Source: Lachnospiraceae bacterium | Lineage (GTDB): Bacteria; Bacillota; Clostridia; Lachnospirales; Lachnospiraceae | Length of the DNA: 49,746 bases | Direction of reading: 5' to 3' | Assembly: GCA_016283775.1 (NCBI GenBank) | Contig: JAEENL010000142.1 | Coordinates: 1 to 49,746, forward strand | Shown: positions 1-9,716 of the stretch, one piece after another | Numbering within the stretch: position 1 is the first letter of the stretch | How the letters are laid out: the number at the start of each line of letters is the position of its first letter | Translations under genes and position numbers: made by a program | The notes under the pieces: model-generated | What the model was told of the DNA's origin: nothing | What the model saw: only the letters and a program-made list of their open reading frames with translations | The model's database searches: none

Positions 1-1018
1 CGATCTTCATCACGCCCTGAGTGGAAGAAGCCGCCCAGATATTTCCCTGATAATCGGACGTGATCATCTCGATGCCATTTGTCACCGGCAGCGAGTTCAG
101 GAGTTGTATTTCATTTTCGTTGTCATAGTAACCTATGTCATATGTCGAGCAGACCCAGATACGGCCGCAGTCGTAGGACATCCACTGGGCTTTGTCGAAC
201 GGCAACTCGGCAAGGACCTCCATCTTGTCGGCGGAGTCACCGAAATTGCCGTAATAAAGTGTTCCCGGAACGGTACACATGTAAACTTTCCCGGGATTAT
301 CCTTATCTGCCATGAGTGTCGATACAGACTCGACTCCGAGATCCTTTCCCTCATAGCAGGAGGATATCTTTGCATTGTCTATCGAAAAGACTTTACCGTT
401 TCTTGTAACACCGTATACCCTTCCGGCGCTGTCCGATTCAAGTCTCAATATCCTTTCATCGTCAAGCCTTTCGTCCTCGATGAGATGGAGGTTCATGTTA
501 GGATCGACATAGCTGAGTCCGGCGGTGCTGCCCATAAAGATGTTTCCTGAGGCGTCTTCCGCAAAAGCGCGGAAGGAGGAAGAAGTAAGCCCGTCTTTGT
601 AGGTGAAGTGCCAGCTGTTTTCGCCCTGGAGGACGACCACGCCGTTATCGTTCGTTGCGACCCAGATCCTTTTCCTGCTGTCCTCAAAGATGTAGCGGCC
701 GCTCGTAAGACCGCCGGATGTGTCAAGTCTTTCAAAGCTGGAGCCATTGTATCTGATGATACCGCTGTAACCGCCGATCCAGATATATCCGTCGGATGAG
801 CCGAGAATGCAGTTTGCGTCTGATGTGGGGAGTCCGTTTGAGGCGTCAAAAAGTTCTGCGGAAAAACCTTTGCCGTCGATCTGTCCGGAAGCCGCATAGC
901 CTCCGCCGATCCGCTCGATGCCCTCCGCAGCGGCCGTCAGGGTGCCTCTTTGAATGCAGCAGGCGAAGCATATCACCGCAAGCGCCGCTGCAAAACATTT
1001 TTTCCTAATATCCTTCAT
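1..1018 (-). CDS. Two-component-regulator-type beta-propeller sensor protein (N-terminal 339 residues, cut by window edge)
   Basis: The minus strand is open from an ATG at 1018 to the left edge, so only the N-terminus is seen. Residues 1-31 form a signal peptide (basic MKDIRKK start, then an Ala/Cys-rich hydrophobic stretch). The rest is a run of short blades with signatures such as DGYIWIGGYSGIIRY, KRIWVATNDNGVVVL and GNIFMGSTAGLSYVD, typical of Reg_prop propellers. In that family the propeller is extracytoplasmic and is followed by a membrane segment and an output domain (histidine kinase, GGDEF or HD-GYP); the output part lies outside this window. The gene begins 38 nt after the HD-GYP gene stop, on the same strand, so the two probably share a transcript. 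The ligand is unknown. Confidence 0.8.
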   Translation of the reverse strand, partial: MKDIRKKCFAAALAVICFACCIQRGTLTAAAEGIERIGGGYAASGQIDGKGFSAELFDASNGLPTSDANCILGSSDGYIWIGGYSGIIRYNGSSFERLDTSGGLTSGRYIFEDSRKRIWVATNDNGVVVLQGENSWHFTYKDGLTSSSFRAFAEDASGNIFMGSTAGLSYVDPNMNLHLIEDERLDDERILRLESDSAGRVYGVTRNGKVFSIDNAKISSCYEGKDLGVESVSTLMADKDNPGKVYMCTVPGTLYYGNFGDSADKMEVLAELPFDKAQWMSYDCGRIWVCSTYDIGYYDNENEIQLLNSLPVTNGIEMITSDYQGNIWAASSTQGVMKI

Positions 1019-1056
1019 TGTACGGATACCCTCCATCAATGTATTTCAACAAGTTC

Positions 1057-3246
1057 TTATGCATTCTGATTGTATTTCTTCAATACGACCTTTACTTCAG
1101 GAAGCGAATCCATGAACACTTCCACGCATTTCGGGTCAAACTGGGTGCCGGATCCTTCCTGGATTATCGAAAGCGCTTTGTCAAGAGGAAATGCCGGCTT
1201 GTATACGCGAGGTGAAGTAAGTGCGTCAAACACGTCAGCCACAGCCATGATCCTCGCTGAGAGCGGGATCACTTCACCGTGAAGCTGCTCGGGGTATCCC
1301 TTTCCGTCCCAGCGTTCATGATGGTACGCGGCCATATTTCTGGCTTCTTTAAGGTACGTTCCTCCCTCGACGGTGCCTATGGCGTGTTCCATAAGAGCTT
1401 TTCCCGCCGTGGTGTGAGTCTTCATGATCTCATACTCCTCGTCGGTGAGTTTGCCCGGCTTGTTCAGTACTTCGTCGGGAATGTTGATCTTTCCCACATC
1501 ATGCAGAGGAGCCGATCTCACCACATCAGAAATGAATTTAGGTGTGATCTTTTCGGCATAGTAGCCCTTCTTTTTCAGGCCCTCAACGATGATCTTTACA
1601 TAAGCGGAGGTCTTTTGTACATGCGCGCCCGTATCGGAGTCACGGCTCTCGACCATGTTTGCCATGGTTATTACAAGGCCGTCCTGCATCTTAAGAGTGG
1701 CCTCGGAAAGGCGTTTTATGTCACGCACGCGCTCTGCCTGACTGAGCGTCATCCTGCAGATCGCATGGTACAGTTTTTCTATCTCGTCGTTTGTCCTTAT
1801 GTCGAGAGCGCGTATCTCCTTCACGTTCTCGTCAAGCTTGTCCTGTTTGTCGCCGGCATCCGCAAATCTGTCAACACAGGCAGCGATGCTGCTTACGGGA
1901 AATGCCGTGTAGACATCGGTCACCCACATCGCAAATGCCGTGATCAGCATGAACAATCCGGCTAGCATCAGTGTGACCTTTAAAACGAACTGCCTCATAT
2001 AATCGGCCATGTATTCGATGGAAACATCCGCTCCGACATAGCAGACGCAGTTTCCTGAAGCATCTGTCACGGGCGAATATACTGTGAGGAGCCATCCCCA
2101 TGTATCGGTGCTCTCTATCGGGCCGACCTCTTTTCCGGCATAAAGGTCCGGAAGATAAGGCTTGAATGCCTCTTCAAATTTGACAAAGTCTCCCGGCTCG
2201 TAAGCCTCGCTTTCTTCGGCATAGTAAGGATCTTCCGTGTCCATGTCGAAAATGAACCTGCAGCCCTTTTCTTCCACCTTGAGCGCATAGAGATATGTCA
2301 CGTCGGAGGTTTCCCATATCTGGTACAGAAGATCGTATGTTTCCTTATATTCCGGCAGGTTCCATCCGGAGGCGATGAATTCGTCTATGCGCTCCGCATC
2401 GATCATCTTTGCTGCAAAACGCGCGGTCTTCATGGCGCTCTCGGCTCTGTCCTGTTTCATGTTGGTATAAAAGAGCCTGAGTCCTATCCATCCCATCGCG
2501 ACTACGAGCACAAGGGATGTTACGATCATGGTGAACGTTATCCTCTTTCGGACGGAATATCTGACCCTGTCTCCCCATTCCTTGACATGGGACACTTCCC
2601 TGTCTTCCGGAGCCCTCTGTTTCCATCCCGCGTCTTTGATGCCTTTTAAGACTTCCTTGGGCGCAAAACGGTAAAGCACAGCCGTTACACCGGTCGCTAT
2701 GCCTTTATCGATAAAATTGAAAATGATGTTTATGAAGAGGAATGCAACAAAAGGATGGATATCCGCAGCCGACGCAAAACTTTCGGCGTTGTCCGAGATA
2801 AGCGAATGCTGGGGTTCTCCGAGTATGCCCCACTGTATGAGTGAGCTTGCGACGCCACTGAATACGGCGCCTACAGATACATATAGAACAAGCCGGGGGA
2901 TCGTGATCTTTCTTTTCCTGCTGCCGGCCCACGCGGCAAAGATCGCGATGGAACCGTTGATCACGGCATAATAGAACGCATTTGAATTATAGAATATGCA
3001 AACAGCATTTGTAATGATCCCGGTGAGAATACCCGGAAAAAAACCGCAGGTCGCGGCGACCGCTATGGTCCCGACGGTATCAAGAAACAGCGGTAAGCCG
3101 AGTCTGTCCATTGCAAATGACAAAAGGACATTTACAAGGACTCCGACAAGTATAACGCTTACACGCAATATCTTATTCTTATCAGGTTGTTTCGAGTTGA
3201 CGGTCACGTTCGGCTCCCAAGACGATTTTGATAATATATCTATCAT
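1057..3246 (-). CDS. Membrane-bound HD-GYP domain protein, putative cyclic-di-GMP phosphodiesterase
   Basis: The 729-residue protein has an N-terminal multi-span membrane region (about 27-195), another membrane helix (237-259), an extracytoplasmic sensory segment (260-418, Cache-like by layout), a further helix (421-445), a HAMP-like stretch and a C-terminal HD-GYP domain (about 515-720). The HD pair is at 582-583 (LHDVGKI) and the second metal/GYP motif at 642-652 (HHERWDGKGYP), so the catalytic residues look intact. HD-GYP proteins hydrolyse cyclic-di-GMP to pGpG or GMP; the signal sensed here is unknown. The ATG at 3246 has a poor ribosome site. A GTG at 3207 preceded by GGGAG is a credible alternative start giving 716 residues. 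The truncated propeller gene follows 38 nt downstream. Confidence 0.9.
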   Translation of the reverse strand: MIDILSKSSWEPNVTVNSKQPDKNKILRVSVILVGVLVNVLLSFAMDRLGLPLFLDTVGTIAVAATCGFFPGILTGIITNAVCIFYNSNAFYYAVINGSIAIFAAWAGSRKRKITIPRLVLYVSVGAVFSGVASSLIQWGILGEPQHSLISDNAESFASAADIHPFVAFLFINIIFNFIDKGIATGVTAVLYRFAPKEVLKGIKDAGWKQRAPEDREVSHVKEWGDRVRYSVRKRITFTMIVTSLVLVVAMGWIGLRLFYTNMKQDRAESAMKTARFAAKMIDAERIDEFIASGWNLPEYKETYDLLYQIWETSDVTYLYALKVEEKGCRFIFDMDTEDPYYAEESEAYEPGDFVKFEEAFKPYLPDLYAGKEVGPIESTDTWGWLLTVYSPVTDASGNCVCYVGADVSIEYMADYMRQFVLKVTLMLAGLFMLITAFAMWVTDVYTAFPVSSIAACVDRFADAGDKQDKLDENVKEIRALDIRTNDEIEKLYHAICRMTLSQAERVRDIKRLSEATLKMQDGLVITMANMVESRDSDTGAHVQKTSAYVKIIVEGLKKKGYYAEKITPKFISDVVRSAPLHDVGKINIPDEVLNKPGKLTDEEYEIMKTHTTAGKALMEHAIGTVEGGTYLKEARNMAAYHHERWDGKGYPEQLHGEVIPLSARIMAVADVFDALTSPRVYKPAFPLDKALSIIQEGSGTQFDPKCVEVFMDSLPEVKVVLKKYNQNA

Positions 3247-3328
3247 ATCTTATGCCCCGAGCCCCACAGAATCAATGTATTTTGTATCATAAAAATCTAA
3301 AATTTTAGTATATTATTTCTTGCAAAAG

Positions 3329-3337
3329 TGTTATAAT
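3329..3337 (+). promoter_or_regulatory. Extended -10 promoter element of the GH13 gene
   Basis: TGTTATAAT at 3329-3337 is a TGn-TATAAT extended -10. No good -35 is present 17 bp upstream, which is usual for extended -10 promoters. It would start transcription about 25 nt before the ATG at 3370, which has the ribosome site GAGG. The 123-bp gap to the divergent HD-GYP gene is AT rich. Confidence 0.6.
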
Positions 3338-3369
3338 TTCACCATAAACGTTAGTTACGAGGAAAACGC

Positions 3370-5385
3370 ATGGATCCATTAAAGGCTTTCTTTTCGGACG
3401 AGACTGCGGTCTTCAGAGACCCCGTCTTCGTAAAGCCAAACGACATGATCACGATCAGACTGCGTGCTCCGCTCGGTCTTCGGATAGCGCCCGTTTTGCT
3501 GAACGAATATTCTGAGATAACCATGGACCTTGAGAGTGAAAACTCAAGGTTTTCCTACTATGTCTGCAAAATGCGCGTGCCCGAGCACAACACGCACTAT
3601 GGCTTTAAGGTCGTTTTTGACGACCGCGTATATTACTATACCCGCACAGGTGTAAAAGACTTCTACGACTGGGGAGACTGTTTCGATATCCTTCCCGGTT
3701 TTTCCATACCCGACTGGGCCTGGGGTTCCATCATGTACCAGATCTTCCCGGACCGTTTCTGCAACGGCGGAAAAATGAACGACGTGGTGAACGCCGAATA
3801 TTACTATGCCGGCCGCAGCGTCGAGCATGTCTACGACTGGAATGCTCCGGTCGCAAACCTTGACGTGGCGCGTTTTTACGGCGGCGATATCCCGGGCATC
3901 ATGAAAAAACTGGACTATCTCCAGGATCTCGGTGTTGAGACCATCTATCTCAATCCGATCTTTGTTTCCCCGTCAAATCACAAATACGACTGCCAGGACT
4001 ATGACCACATCGATCCGCATCTCACAGTGATCGCAAAAGATGTGGGAGCCCCCGGCGTATTTGGTAACAACCGCTATGTTATCCGCACCACTCTCCCCGA
4101 AAATCTCGAGGCGAGCGATGCGTATTTTGCTTCCTTCTGCGAGGAAGTGCACAGAAGAGGGATGCACATCATCCTTGACGGCGTGTTCAATCACTGCGGT
4201 TCTTTCAACAAATGGATGGACCGTGAGGGTTACTATTCGGCAAACACCGCGGAAGAATCGGGAGCCTACAATTCTCCCGACAGCAAATACCGTGACTTTT
4301 TCCGTTTTGCCAATCCTTCGGATCCGAATTCTTACGAAGGCTGGTGGGGCTTTGATACACTTCCGAAGCTCAACTACGAGGGTTCGGAGGAGCTTTGTGA
4401 ATATATCTGCCGCATAGGCGCAAAATGGGTGTCAGCGCCTTACAATGTCGACGGATGGCGTCTTGACGTGGCTGCCGACCTGGGGCACTCCTCCGAGTTC
4501 AATCACAAATTCTGGAAGCGTTTCAGAAAAGCCGTAAAAGAGGCAAATCCGAATGCGATAATCCTTGCCGAACACTATGGCGATCCCACATCGTGGCTCA
4601 TGGGCGACGAATGGGATTCCATCATGAATTACGACGCTTTCATGGAGCCGATCACGTGGTTTCTCACGGGAATGGATAAGCACAGCGACGAATACAAGGA
4701 TTTCATGCTGAACAACACCGACGCGCTGATGGGAGGCCTTTTCTCATCCATGAGACGTTTTTCCATCGGGTCTCTGTACTCTGCAATGAACGAATTGTCA
4801 AATCACGACCATTCGCGCTTCCTGACACGTACGAACCACTATGTGGGCCGTGTAGCACAACTCGGCGCGGATGCAGCGTCAAGGGACATCCATCCTGAAG
4901 TCTTTGCGGAAGCGGTCGTTTTCCAGATGACCTGGCCGGGCTGTCCCACCATCTACTACGGTGACGAAGCGGGACTCTGCGGTTTCACTGACCCCGACAA
5001 CAGGCGCACATATCCATGGGGCCGCGAAAACAAGACCTTGCTCACGCTCCACAAGGAGCTCTGCATCATCCGGAAGCACAATCCGTTCCTCCGCACAGGT
5101 TCGCTCATGCCGCTCGTTCAGGAATACGGGCTTTTCGGCTTTGCAAGGTTTGACAGGAGCAATGTGATTGTTACATTGATCAACAACAACGACAGCGATA
5201 AAGATGTGCATGTATCGCTTGAAGAGATAGACATCGACGTTCCCGCAATGGTGCCGCTTATCTCGACACACATGTACGGAATCTCGTTTGAGGCGACGAT
5301 ATATCACGTGGTGGATCATTCGTTTGACATAAGGATGACCGCCCATTCGTCGGTGATACTTAAGAGTTTCATGAGAGGAAAATAG
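3370..5385 (+). CDS. GH13 alpha-glucosidase-type enzyme (neopullulanase / cyclomaltodextrinase-like)
   Basis: The 671-residue protein has no signal peptide and should act in the cytoplasm on imported malto-oligosaccharides, cyclodextrins or short pullulan fragments. Residues 1-110 form an N-terminal beta domain like the CBM34/N-domain of neopullulanases. The catalytic barrel has all four GH13 regions: DGVFNH (270-275), GWRLDVA with nucleophile D366, AEHYGD with acid/base E401, and NHD (478-480) for the transition-state aspartate. GDEAGLCGFTDPDNRRTYPWG-type sequence after the barrel matches the cyclomaltodextrinase/neopullulanase branch. It stands alone, with its own promoter and two terminators behind it. 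Exact substrate preference (cyclodextrin, pullulan or maltotriose) cannot be told from sequence alone. Confidence 0.9.
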   Translation: MDPLKAFFSDETAVFRDPVFVKPNDMITIRLRAPLGLRIAPVLLNEYSEITMDLESENSRFSYYVCKMRVPEHNTHYGFKVVFDDRVYYYTRTGVKDFYDWGDCFDILPGFSIPDWAWGSIMYQIFPDRFCNGGKMNDVVNAEYYYAGRSVEHVYDWNAPVANLDVARFYGGDIPGIMKKLDYLQDLGVETIYLNPIFVSPSNHKYDCQDYDHIDPHLTVIAKDVGAPGVFGNNRYVIRTTLPENLEASDAYFASFCEEVHRRGMHIILDGVFNHCGSFNKWMDREGYYSANTAEESGAYNSPDSKYRDFFRFANPSDPNSYEGWWGFDTLPKLNYEGSEELCEYICRIGAKWVSAPYNVDGWRLDVAADLGHSSEFNHKFWKRFRKAVKEANPNAIILAEHYGDPTSWLMGDEWDSIMNYDAFMEPITWFLTGMDKHSDEYKDFMLNNTDALMGGLFSSMRRFSIGSLYSAMNELSNHDHSRFLTRTNHYVGRVAQLGADAASRDIHPEVFAEAVVFQMTWPGCPTIYYGDEAGLCGFTDPDNRRTYPWGRENKTLLTLHKELCIIRKHNPFLRTGSLMPLVQEYGLFGFARFDRSNVIVTLINNNDSDKDVHVSLEEIDIDVPAMVPLISTHMYGISFEATIYHVVDHSFDIRMTAHSSVILKSFMRGK

Positions 5386-5408
5386 AAAATAAATACCCGG
5401 CAAACCGG

Positions 5409-5435
5409 CCGCTCCTCTGGGGCGGTCTTTTTGTC
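5409..5435 (+). terminator. Rho-independent terminator after GH13 gene
   Basis: A GC-rich hairpin (CCGCTCC / GGGGCGG arms, loop TCT) is followed by TCTTTTT, 25 nt beyond the GH13 stop codon. Confidence 0.7.
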
Positions 5436-5447
5436 GGGCAGAAAGTG

Positions 5448-5475
5448 AAAAAGCTGACCGGGACGTCAGCTTTTT
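5448..5475. terminator. Bidirectional terminator between convergent GH13 and ftsH
   Basis: A perfect 11-bp stem, AAAAAGCTGAC (5448-5458) with GTCAGCTTTTT (5465-5475) and a 6-nt loop, carries A and T tracts on both sides and can work in either direction. The rest of the 5386-5625 gap is AT rich; another hairpin (GCACAAAA 5585-5592 / TTTTGTGC 5604-5611) lies just behind the ftsH stop and may be its own terminator. I see no gene in this gap. Confidence 0.75.
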
Positions 5476-5625
5476 CTGGAGAAGGTATTTTTGTTACTTA
5501 TGGGGTTGTAGCAAAAACTATATAATGTATTGGGGTTTACGAGTGTTATTATACAAGGTTTTTCGAATAAGTGTTCACAAACTTGCACAAAATTTTTCGA
5601 AACTTTTGTGCATTTTTACCAATAG

Positions 5626-7443
5626 TTATCCGAACAAAGCTTCAAACTCGTCGCGATTGATGCGTTCCTTCTCAAGCAGGAGTTCTGCGCTCTTGTGCAG
5701 TACATCCATGTGCTCTTTCAGCATATCCTTGGCCTTTTCGTAGCAGTCCTCCACAATGGACCTAATCTCGGAATCGATGGAATTTGCCGTTGTGTCGGAA
5801 TATGCCTTGGTATGTCCGTAATCGCGGCCTATGAACACCTCTTCATCATCAGAGGAATAGTTCACAAGACCTACCGCAGAAGAAAAGCCGTATTTCGTGA
5901 CCATGCTCTTTGCAACCGCGGTCGCATGTTTGATATCCGCCGAAGCGCCAGTCGTTATGTCATCAAAGATCAGTTCCTCGGCAGCTCTTCCGCCAAGGCT
6001 CACTATGATATCCTGCAAAAGCCTTCCGCGTGTGATGTACATCTCATCCTTTTCGGGAAGCGGCATGGTGTATCCGCCCGCATCGCCTGTGGGGATTATC
6101 GAAACTGTGTAGACAGGGCCGACATCAGGCAAGAGGTGGAAGAGTATCGCATGTCCCGATTCATGGTATGCCGTGATCTTTCTCTCATTCTCAGTGAGCA
6201 CTCTGCTCTTCTTTTCAACACCTATACCGACCTTGATAAAGGCCTTCTTTATATCATCACTCCTGATGAACTTTTCACCGGCCGCTGCCGCGTTGATCGC
6301 CGATTCGTTGAGGAGATTTTCAAGATCCGCTCCGGTAAAGCCCGCAGTGGTAAGCGCTATCTCATGAAGATCCACATCGTCCGCAAGAGGCTTGTTCTTT
6401 GCATGCACTTTCAGGATATCTTCACGTCCCTTGACATCGGGGCGGTTTACAAACACTTTTCTGTCAAAACGGCCCGGACGCATGATGGCGGGATCGAGGA
6501 TGTCCACTCTGTTGGTCGCTGCCATCACGATAATGCCTTCGTTTACGGAGAAACCGTCCATCTCTACAAGGAGCTGGTTGAGCGTCTGCTCTCTCTCGTC
6601 GTGTCCGCCGCCCATTCCGGCGCCTCTGCGTCTCGCAACGGCGTCGATCTCATCGATGAACACTATGCACGGTGAATGCCTCTTTGCGTCGGCAAACATG
6701 TCACGCACACGGGATGCACCGACACCGACGAACATTTCCACAAAATCCGAACCGGATATGGAGAAAAACGGAACGCCCGCTTCTCCGGCAACTGCCTTTG
6801 CAAGGAGAGTCTTACCGGTTCCGGGAGGGCCCACAAGGATGATCCCCTTGGGTATCCTTGCGCCTATCTCTATGTATTTCTTGGGGTTCTTGAGGAAATC
6901 GACTATCTCCTCAAGCTCATCCTTTTCCTCTTCAACACCGGCGACGTCTTTAAACGTGGTGCCCTGACCATCGTTGTTCAGGATCATCCGCGCTTTGCTC
7001 CTGCCGAAATTCATCATCTTTGAGTTGTTCCCGCCCGACTGTGCGGAAAGTGATGACATCAGGATAAAGAACAGGGCAAACATAATGACATAAGGCAGGA
7101 TGGTCGTAAGGAAAATGCTTGGCCTCGACACATCCTTTATGTACGGATCCAGTCCGTAAAGATAAGCCGCTTCCCATGCCGATTCAGTGTTTACCACGTA
7201 AAACCGTTTTGAGGTGGAATCGCTCAGGACCACGTTCACCACGCCTGTGGGAGTTTCCTGATTCTGTGTTATCGTAACACTTAAGACCTTGCCTGCGGCA
7301 AGGTCCTCAACGTATTGTCTGTAATTGTAGCTTGTATCCCTTGAAGCAAAATGCTCAACTATCCAGAAAACGCCGAGCAGAAGCAGGAACAGCGCTATAT
7401 AGAGGCCAAAGCCTCCGAATTGAAATCTTCTGTTATTCTCCAA
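5626..7443 (-). CDS. ftsH: ATP-dependent zinc metalloprotease FtsH
   Basis: A 605-residue membrane-anchored AAA+ protease that degrades misfolded membrane proteins and some regulators. Two membrane helices (about 11-32 and 108-131) flank a short extracytoplasmic domain. The AAA module has Walker A GPPGTGKT (205-212), Walker B VFIDEID (261-267) and the arginine-finger region MRPGRFDRK (321-329). The M41 protease zinc site is HESGH (427-431), a conservative variant of the commoner HEAGH. Length and architecture are normal. It is the last gene of the rqcP-ftsB-tilS-hpt-ftsH operon and starts 3 nt after the hpt stop; hpt-ftsH linkage is conserved in Firmicutes. Confidence 0.97.
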   Translation of the reverse strand: MENNRRFQFGGFGLYIALFLLLLGVFWIVEHFASRDTSYNYRQYVEDLAAGKVLSVTITQNQETPTGVVNVVLSDSTSKRFYVVNTESAWEAAYLYGLDPYIKDVSRPSIFLTTILPYVIMFALFFILMSSLSAQSGGNNSKMMNFGRSKARMILNNDGQGTTFKDVAGVEEEKDELEEIVDFLKNPKKYIEIGARIPKGIILVGPPGTGKTLLAKAVAGEAGVPFFSISGSDFVEMFVGVGASRVRDMFADAKRHSPCIVFIDEIDAVARRRGAGMGGGHDEREQTLNQLLVEMDGFSVNEGIIVMAATNRVDILDPAIMRPGRFDRKVFVNRPDVKGREDILKVHAKNKPLADDVDLHEIALTTAGFTGADLENLLNESAINAAAAGEKFIRSDDIKKAFIKVGIGVEKKSRVLTENERKITAYHESGHAILFHLLPDVGPVYTVSIIPTGDAGGYTMPLPEKDEMYITRGRLLQDIIVSLGGRAAEELIFDDITTGASADIKHATAVAKSMVTKYGFSSAVGLVNYSSDDEEVFIGRDYGHTKAYSDTTANSIDSEIRSIVEDCYEKAKDMLKEHMDVLHKSAELLLEKERINRDEFEALFG

Positions 7444-7446
7444 AGC

Positions 7447-7977
7447 TTAATCCTCGTTAAGATGCAGCACGCCCACATAAGGCAGATTTCTGTAATGCTG
7501 CTTGTAATCCAGTCCGTAGCCCACAACAAAGGCATCGGGAATGGTAAATCCCACATAATCCACTTTTACATCGATCTCACGTCTGTCGGGCTTGTCGAGC
7601 AGCGTGCAGAGCTTGATGCTGTGGGGCTTCCTTACTTCAAGGAGCCTCAAAAGATGATCGAGCGTGCGGCCCGAATCGATGATGTCCTCGATCACGATGA
7701 CATCCTTGCCCTCTATGGAGTCGTCAAGATCCTTTATGATCTTTACCCTTCCCGATGAGACAGTGGCATCTCCGTAACTCGATACCGACATGAAATCAAA
7801 AGTCACAGGCACCGACATATGCTTTGCGAGCGCTGTGGTGAAAAAGATGCTGCCCTTTAAGATGCATACAAAGAGCACTTCTTTGCCCGCATAGTCACGG
7901 CTTATCTCTCCTGCGAGTTCCGTTATCCTTTTTTCCACATCCTCTTCGGAAATGAGGACCGTTACTTTACCTTCCAT
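7447..7977 (-). CDS. hpt: Hypoxanthine(-guanine) phosphoribosyltransferase
   Basis: A 176-residue cytoplasmic purine salvage enzyme that makes IMP and GMP from hypoxanthine or guanine and PRPP. The PRPP-binding motif is VIVIEDIIDSGRTL (93-106) with its paired acidic residues; the early LKGSIFF segment (40-46) forms the conserved PPi loop, and DFMSVSSYG (61-69) the flexible catalytic loop. The gene is packed between tilS (1 nt upstream) and ftsH (3 nt downstream), the usual Firmicute arrangement, implying co-transcription. Confidence 0.96.
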   Translation of the reverse strand: MEGKVTVLISEEDVEKRITELAGEISRDYAGKEVLFVCILKGSIFFTTALAKHMSVPVTFDFMSVSSYGDATVSSGRVKIIKDLDDSIEGKDVIVIEDIIDSGRTLDHLLRLLEVRKPHSIKLCTLLDKPDRREIDVKVDYVGFTIPDAFVVGYGLDYKQHYRNLPYVGVLHLNED

Positions 7978-7978
7978 T

Positions 7979-9421
7979 CTATTCCTCCCGATTTGTGAGA
8001 GTGAGCTTCATGATCTGTATCGTTTCTTCATGCACCCTGCAGGTCTCCGATGTACGGATCCCGGGGATTATGAGCACTTCTGAGCCCACAGCCACAACTT
8101 TGATATTTTGCCTGTCGTCCTCGGGGATCTTTGCGTCAGAGAGCACTTCCACAACGCGCTTTCTTCTTCCGTCCTCAAACACAACGATGTAGTCGTCGGA
8201 AGCGACGTTCCTCAGTTCCATCACATAATGGGCACCGAAATGTTCCACAAAGTCCTCCTTGTCGAACAAACGGCTTCTGAGGTCCCTCGGGAATCCTCCG
8301 ATACGGTATACGTATTCCAGACCGTCGATGCCCTCGGGAACGTCATATTCCTCGATCACAAAATTATTACAGTTTGCATTCGAATTGTCAATCGAATCTT
8401 TTCCGGTATATCTTCCGAGGGACCTTAAGCTCTTTCTGGTGAAAATGAGCTTGCTGTAAGATCTTTTCACCATAAGCCCGTATTTCAGGTCTATGCTCCT
8501 CCCCGACTGCTTGTCAAGGAGTGCGAGGCACGATTCCACGGCTTCGCTCGTGATGTCTTTCTTTCTTCCCGCCACTTTGCATATGACCTTATAGATCACT
8601 ATTTCGGAAAGGAAATACTCACCGTTCTTCAGCATATTGATGTTTATGTCTATATGCGCGGGCGCTTCTCCCATAAAGTCGTCAACGCACAGTTCGTACA
8701 ATTTTTCTGCCTGCTTGTCCACATAGTCCGTGACACGCGCAAGATAATCAGCGGTGGACGTGATGTGTTCAAGAGCGCGCGGCTGCAGCTCCTCCGCCGA
8801 AGGAAGTATCTTGTTCCTTATGAAGTTTCTCGAATATTGCAGGGACTGGTTTGTGGAATCGACCACGTAGCCCTGCCTTTTTCCGCTTAAATACTGCTCT
8901 ATCTCTTTTCTCGTGAGCTGAAGGATCGGACGTATGATCCTGCCGTTCATGGGGCGTATTCCGGAAAGTCCTGTCAGTCTGCTCCCGCGGAAAAGCTGGA
9001 ACATGAACGTCTCCGCGACGTCATTTCTGTTGTGCGCCACAGCGATCTTGTTTGCGCCGATGACATCGGCATAGATATTGTATTCCTCATAGCGGATGTT
9101 ACGGCCCGCTTCCTCAATGCTCTCGCCTCTCTGTTCGGCAATAGCCGGCACATCGACCTTTACGCATTTGAAAGGCACCTTGTAAGTATGGCAGAGTTCG
9201 CGGCAAAAATCCTCGTCACGCTGCGCTTCATCGCCTCTTATCCCGTGATTAACATGTATCGCGCTGACCTCAAGGTCAAGCTCCTTTTTCATGTCAAGCA
9301 GGATAAAAAGAAGACACACGGAATCGGCGCCTCCGGAAAGTCCCACAACGACGCTGTCTCCTGTGTCCAATAATCCTTTTGTTAAACAGAATTCTCTTAC
9401 CTTTTCTTCAATCTTCGTCAT
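7979..9421 (-). CDS. tilS: tRNA(Ile)-lysidine synthetase
   Basis: A 480-residue ATP pyrophosphatase that converts C34 of the CAU-anticodon tRNA-Ile to lysidine, allowing AUA decoding. The PP-loop VVGLSGGADSVCLL is near residue 25-38, followed by the family motifs NHGIRGDEAQRDE and AHNRNDVAETFMFQLFRGS. A C-terminal ferredoxin-like region (about 400-475) matches the long form found in Firmicutes. Its ATG overlaps the end of the ftsB/divIC gene by 14 nt, suggesting translational coupling; the ribosome site (AGGGC) is weak. It is essential in most bacteria. Confidence 0.95.
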   Translation of the reverse strand: MTKIEEKVREFCLTKGLLDTGDSVVVGLSGGADSVCLLFILLDMKKELDLEVSAIHVNHGIRGDEAQRDEDFCRELCHTYKVPFKCVKVDVPAIAEQRGESIEEAGRNIRYEEYNIYADVIGANKIAVAHNRNDVAETFMFQLFRGSRLTGLSGIRPMNGRIIRPILQLTRKEIEQYLSGKRQGYVVDSTNQSLQYSRNFIRNKILPSAEELQPRALEHITSTADYLARVTDYVDKQAEKLYELCVDDFMGEAPAHIDININMLKNGEYFLSEIVIYKVICKVAGRKKDITSEAVESCLALLDKQSGRSIDLKYGLMVKRSYSKLIFTRKSLRSLGRYTGKDSIDNSNANCNNFVIEEYDVPEGIDGLEYVYRIGGFPRDLRSRLFDKEDFVEHFGAHYVMELRNVASDDYIVVFEDGRRKRVVEVLSDAKIPEDDRQNIKVVAVGSEVLIIPGIRTSETCRVHEETIQIMKLTLTNREE

Positions 9422-9716
9422 CTTCGGCCCTGTAGATTATCTCATCCTCATACACAAGACCGAGCTTTTCCCTGGCAACATCTTCAACATAGCGGACTGT
9501 CTGCATGTACGCCTGTTTGGACTGAAGTTCTGCAGTCTCGTGTGCTTCGTTTTCGATTGCTTCGCTAATCTCGGCAGCCTGTTTTTCAAGCTCCCTTTTT
9601 TCCCTAAGCAGGTCACGTTCGCTGTAAACGATGAGTCCGCAAAGAAGCAGCACCGCCGCTGCTATCACAAAAAGTCCTGTTCTTCTTTTTGTCTTTCTTC
9701 TGCTCATTTTCACCAC
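9408..9716 (-). CDS. FtsB/DivIC-family septum formation initiator
   Basis: A 102-residue bitopic membrane protein. A short basic cytoplasmic tail (SRRKTKRR) precedes one membrane helix (about 14-31), then a charged coiled coil (about 32-75) and a tail with YVEDVAREKLGLVYEDE, the FtsB/DivIC signature. These proteins join the FtsL-FtsQ/DivIB complex that licenses septal wall synthesis. It lies immediately after rqcP (no gap) and overlaps tilS. In Bacillus and Clostridium the equivalent position holds divIC, with the sporulation genes yabP and yabQ between rqcP and divIC; they are missing here. Confidence 0.88.
   Translation of the reverse strand: MVKMSRRKTKRRTGLFVIAAAVLLLCGLIVYSERDLLREKRELEKQAAEISEAIENEAHETAELQSKQAYMQTVRYVEDVAREKLGLVYEDEIIYRAEDDED

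Noticed and set aside
5695-6675. Open frame of 326 codons on the plus strand
   Set aside because: It is the antisense shadow of ftsH, whose motifs are all intact on the other strand.
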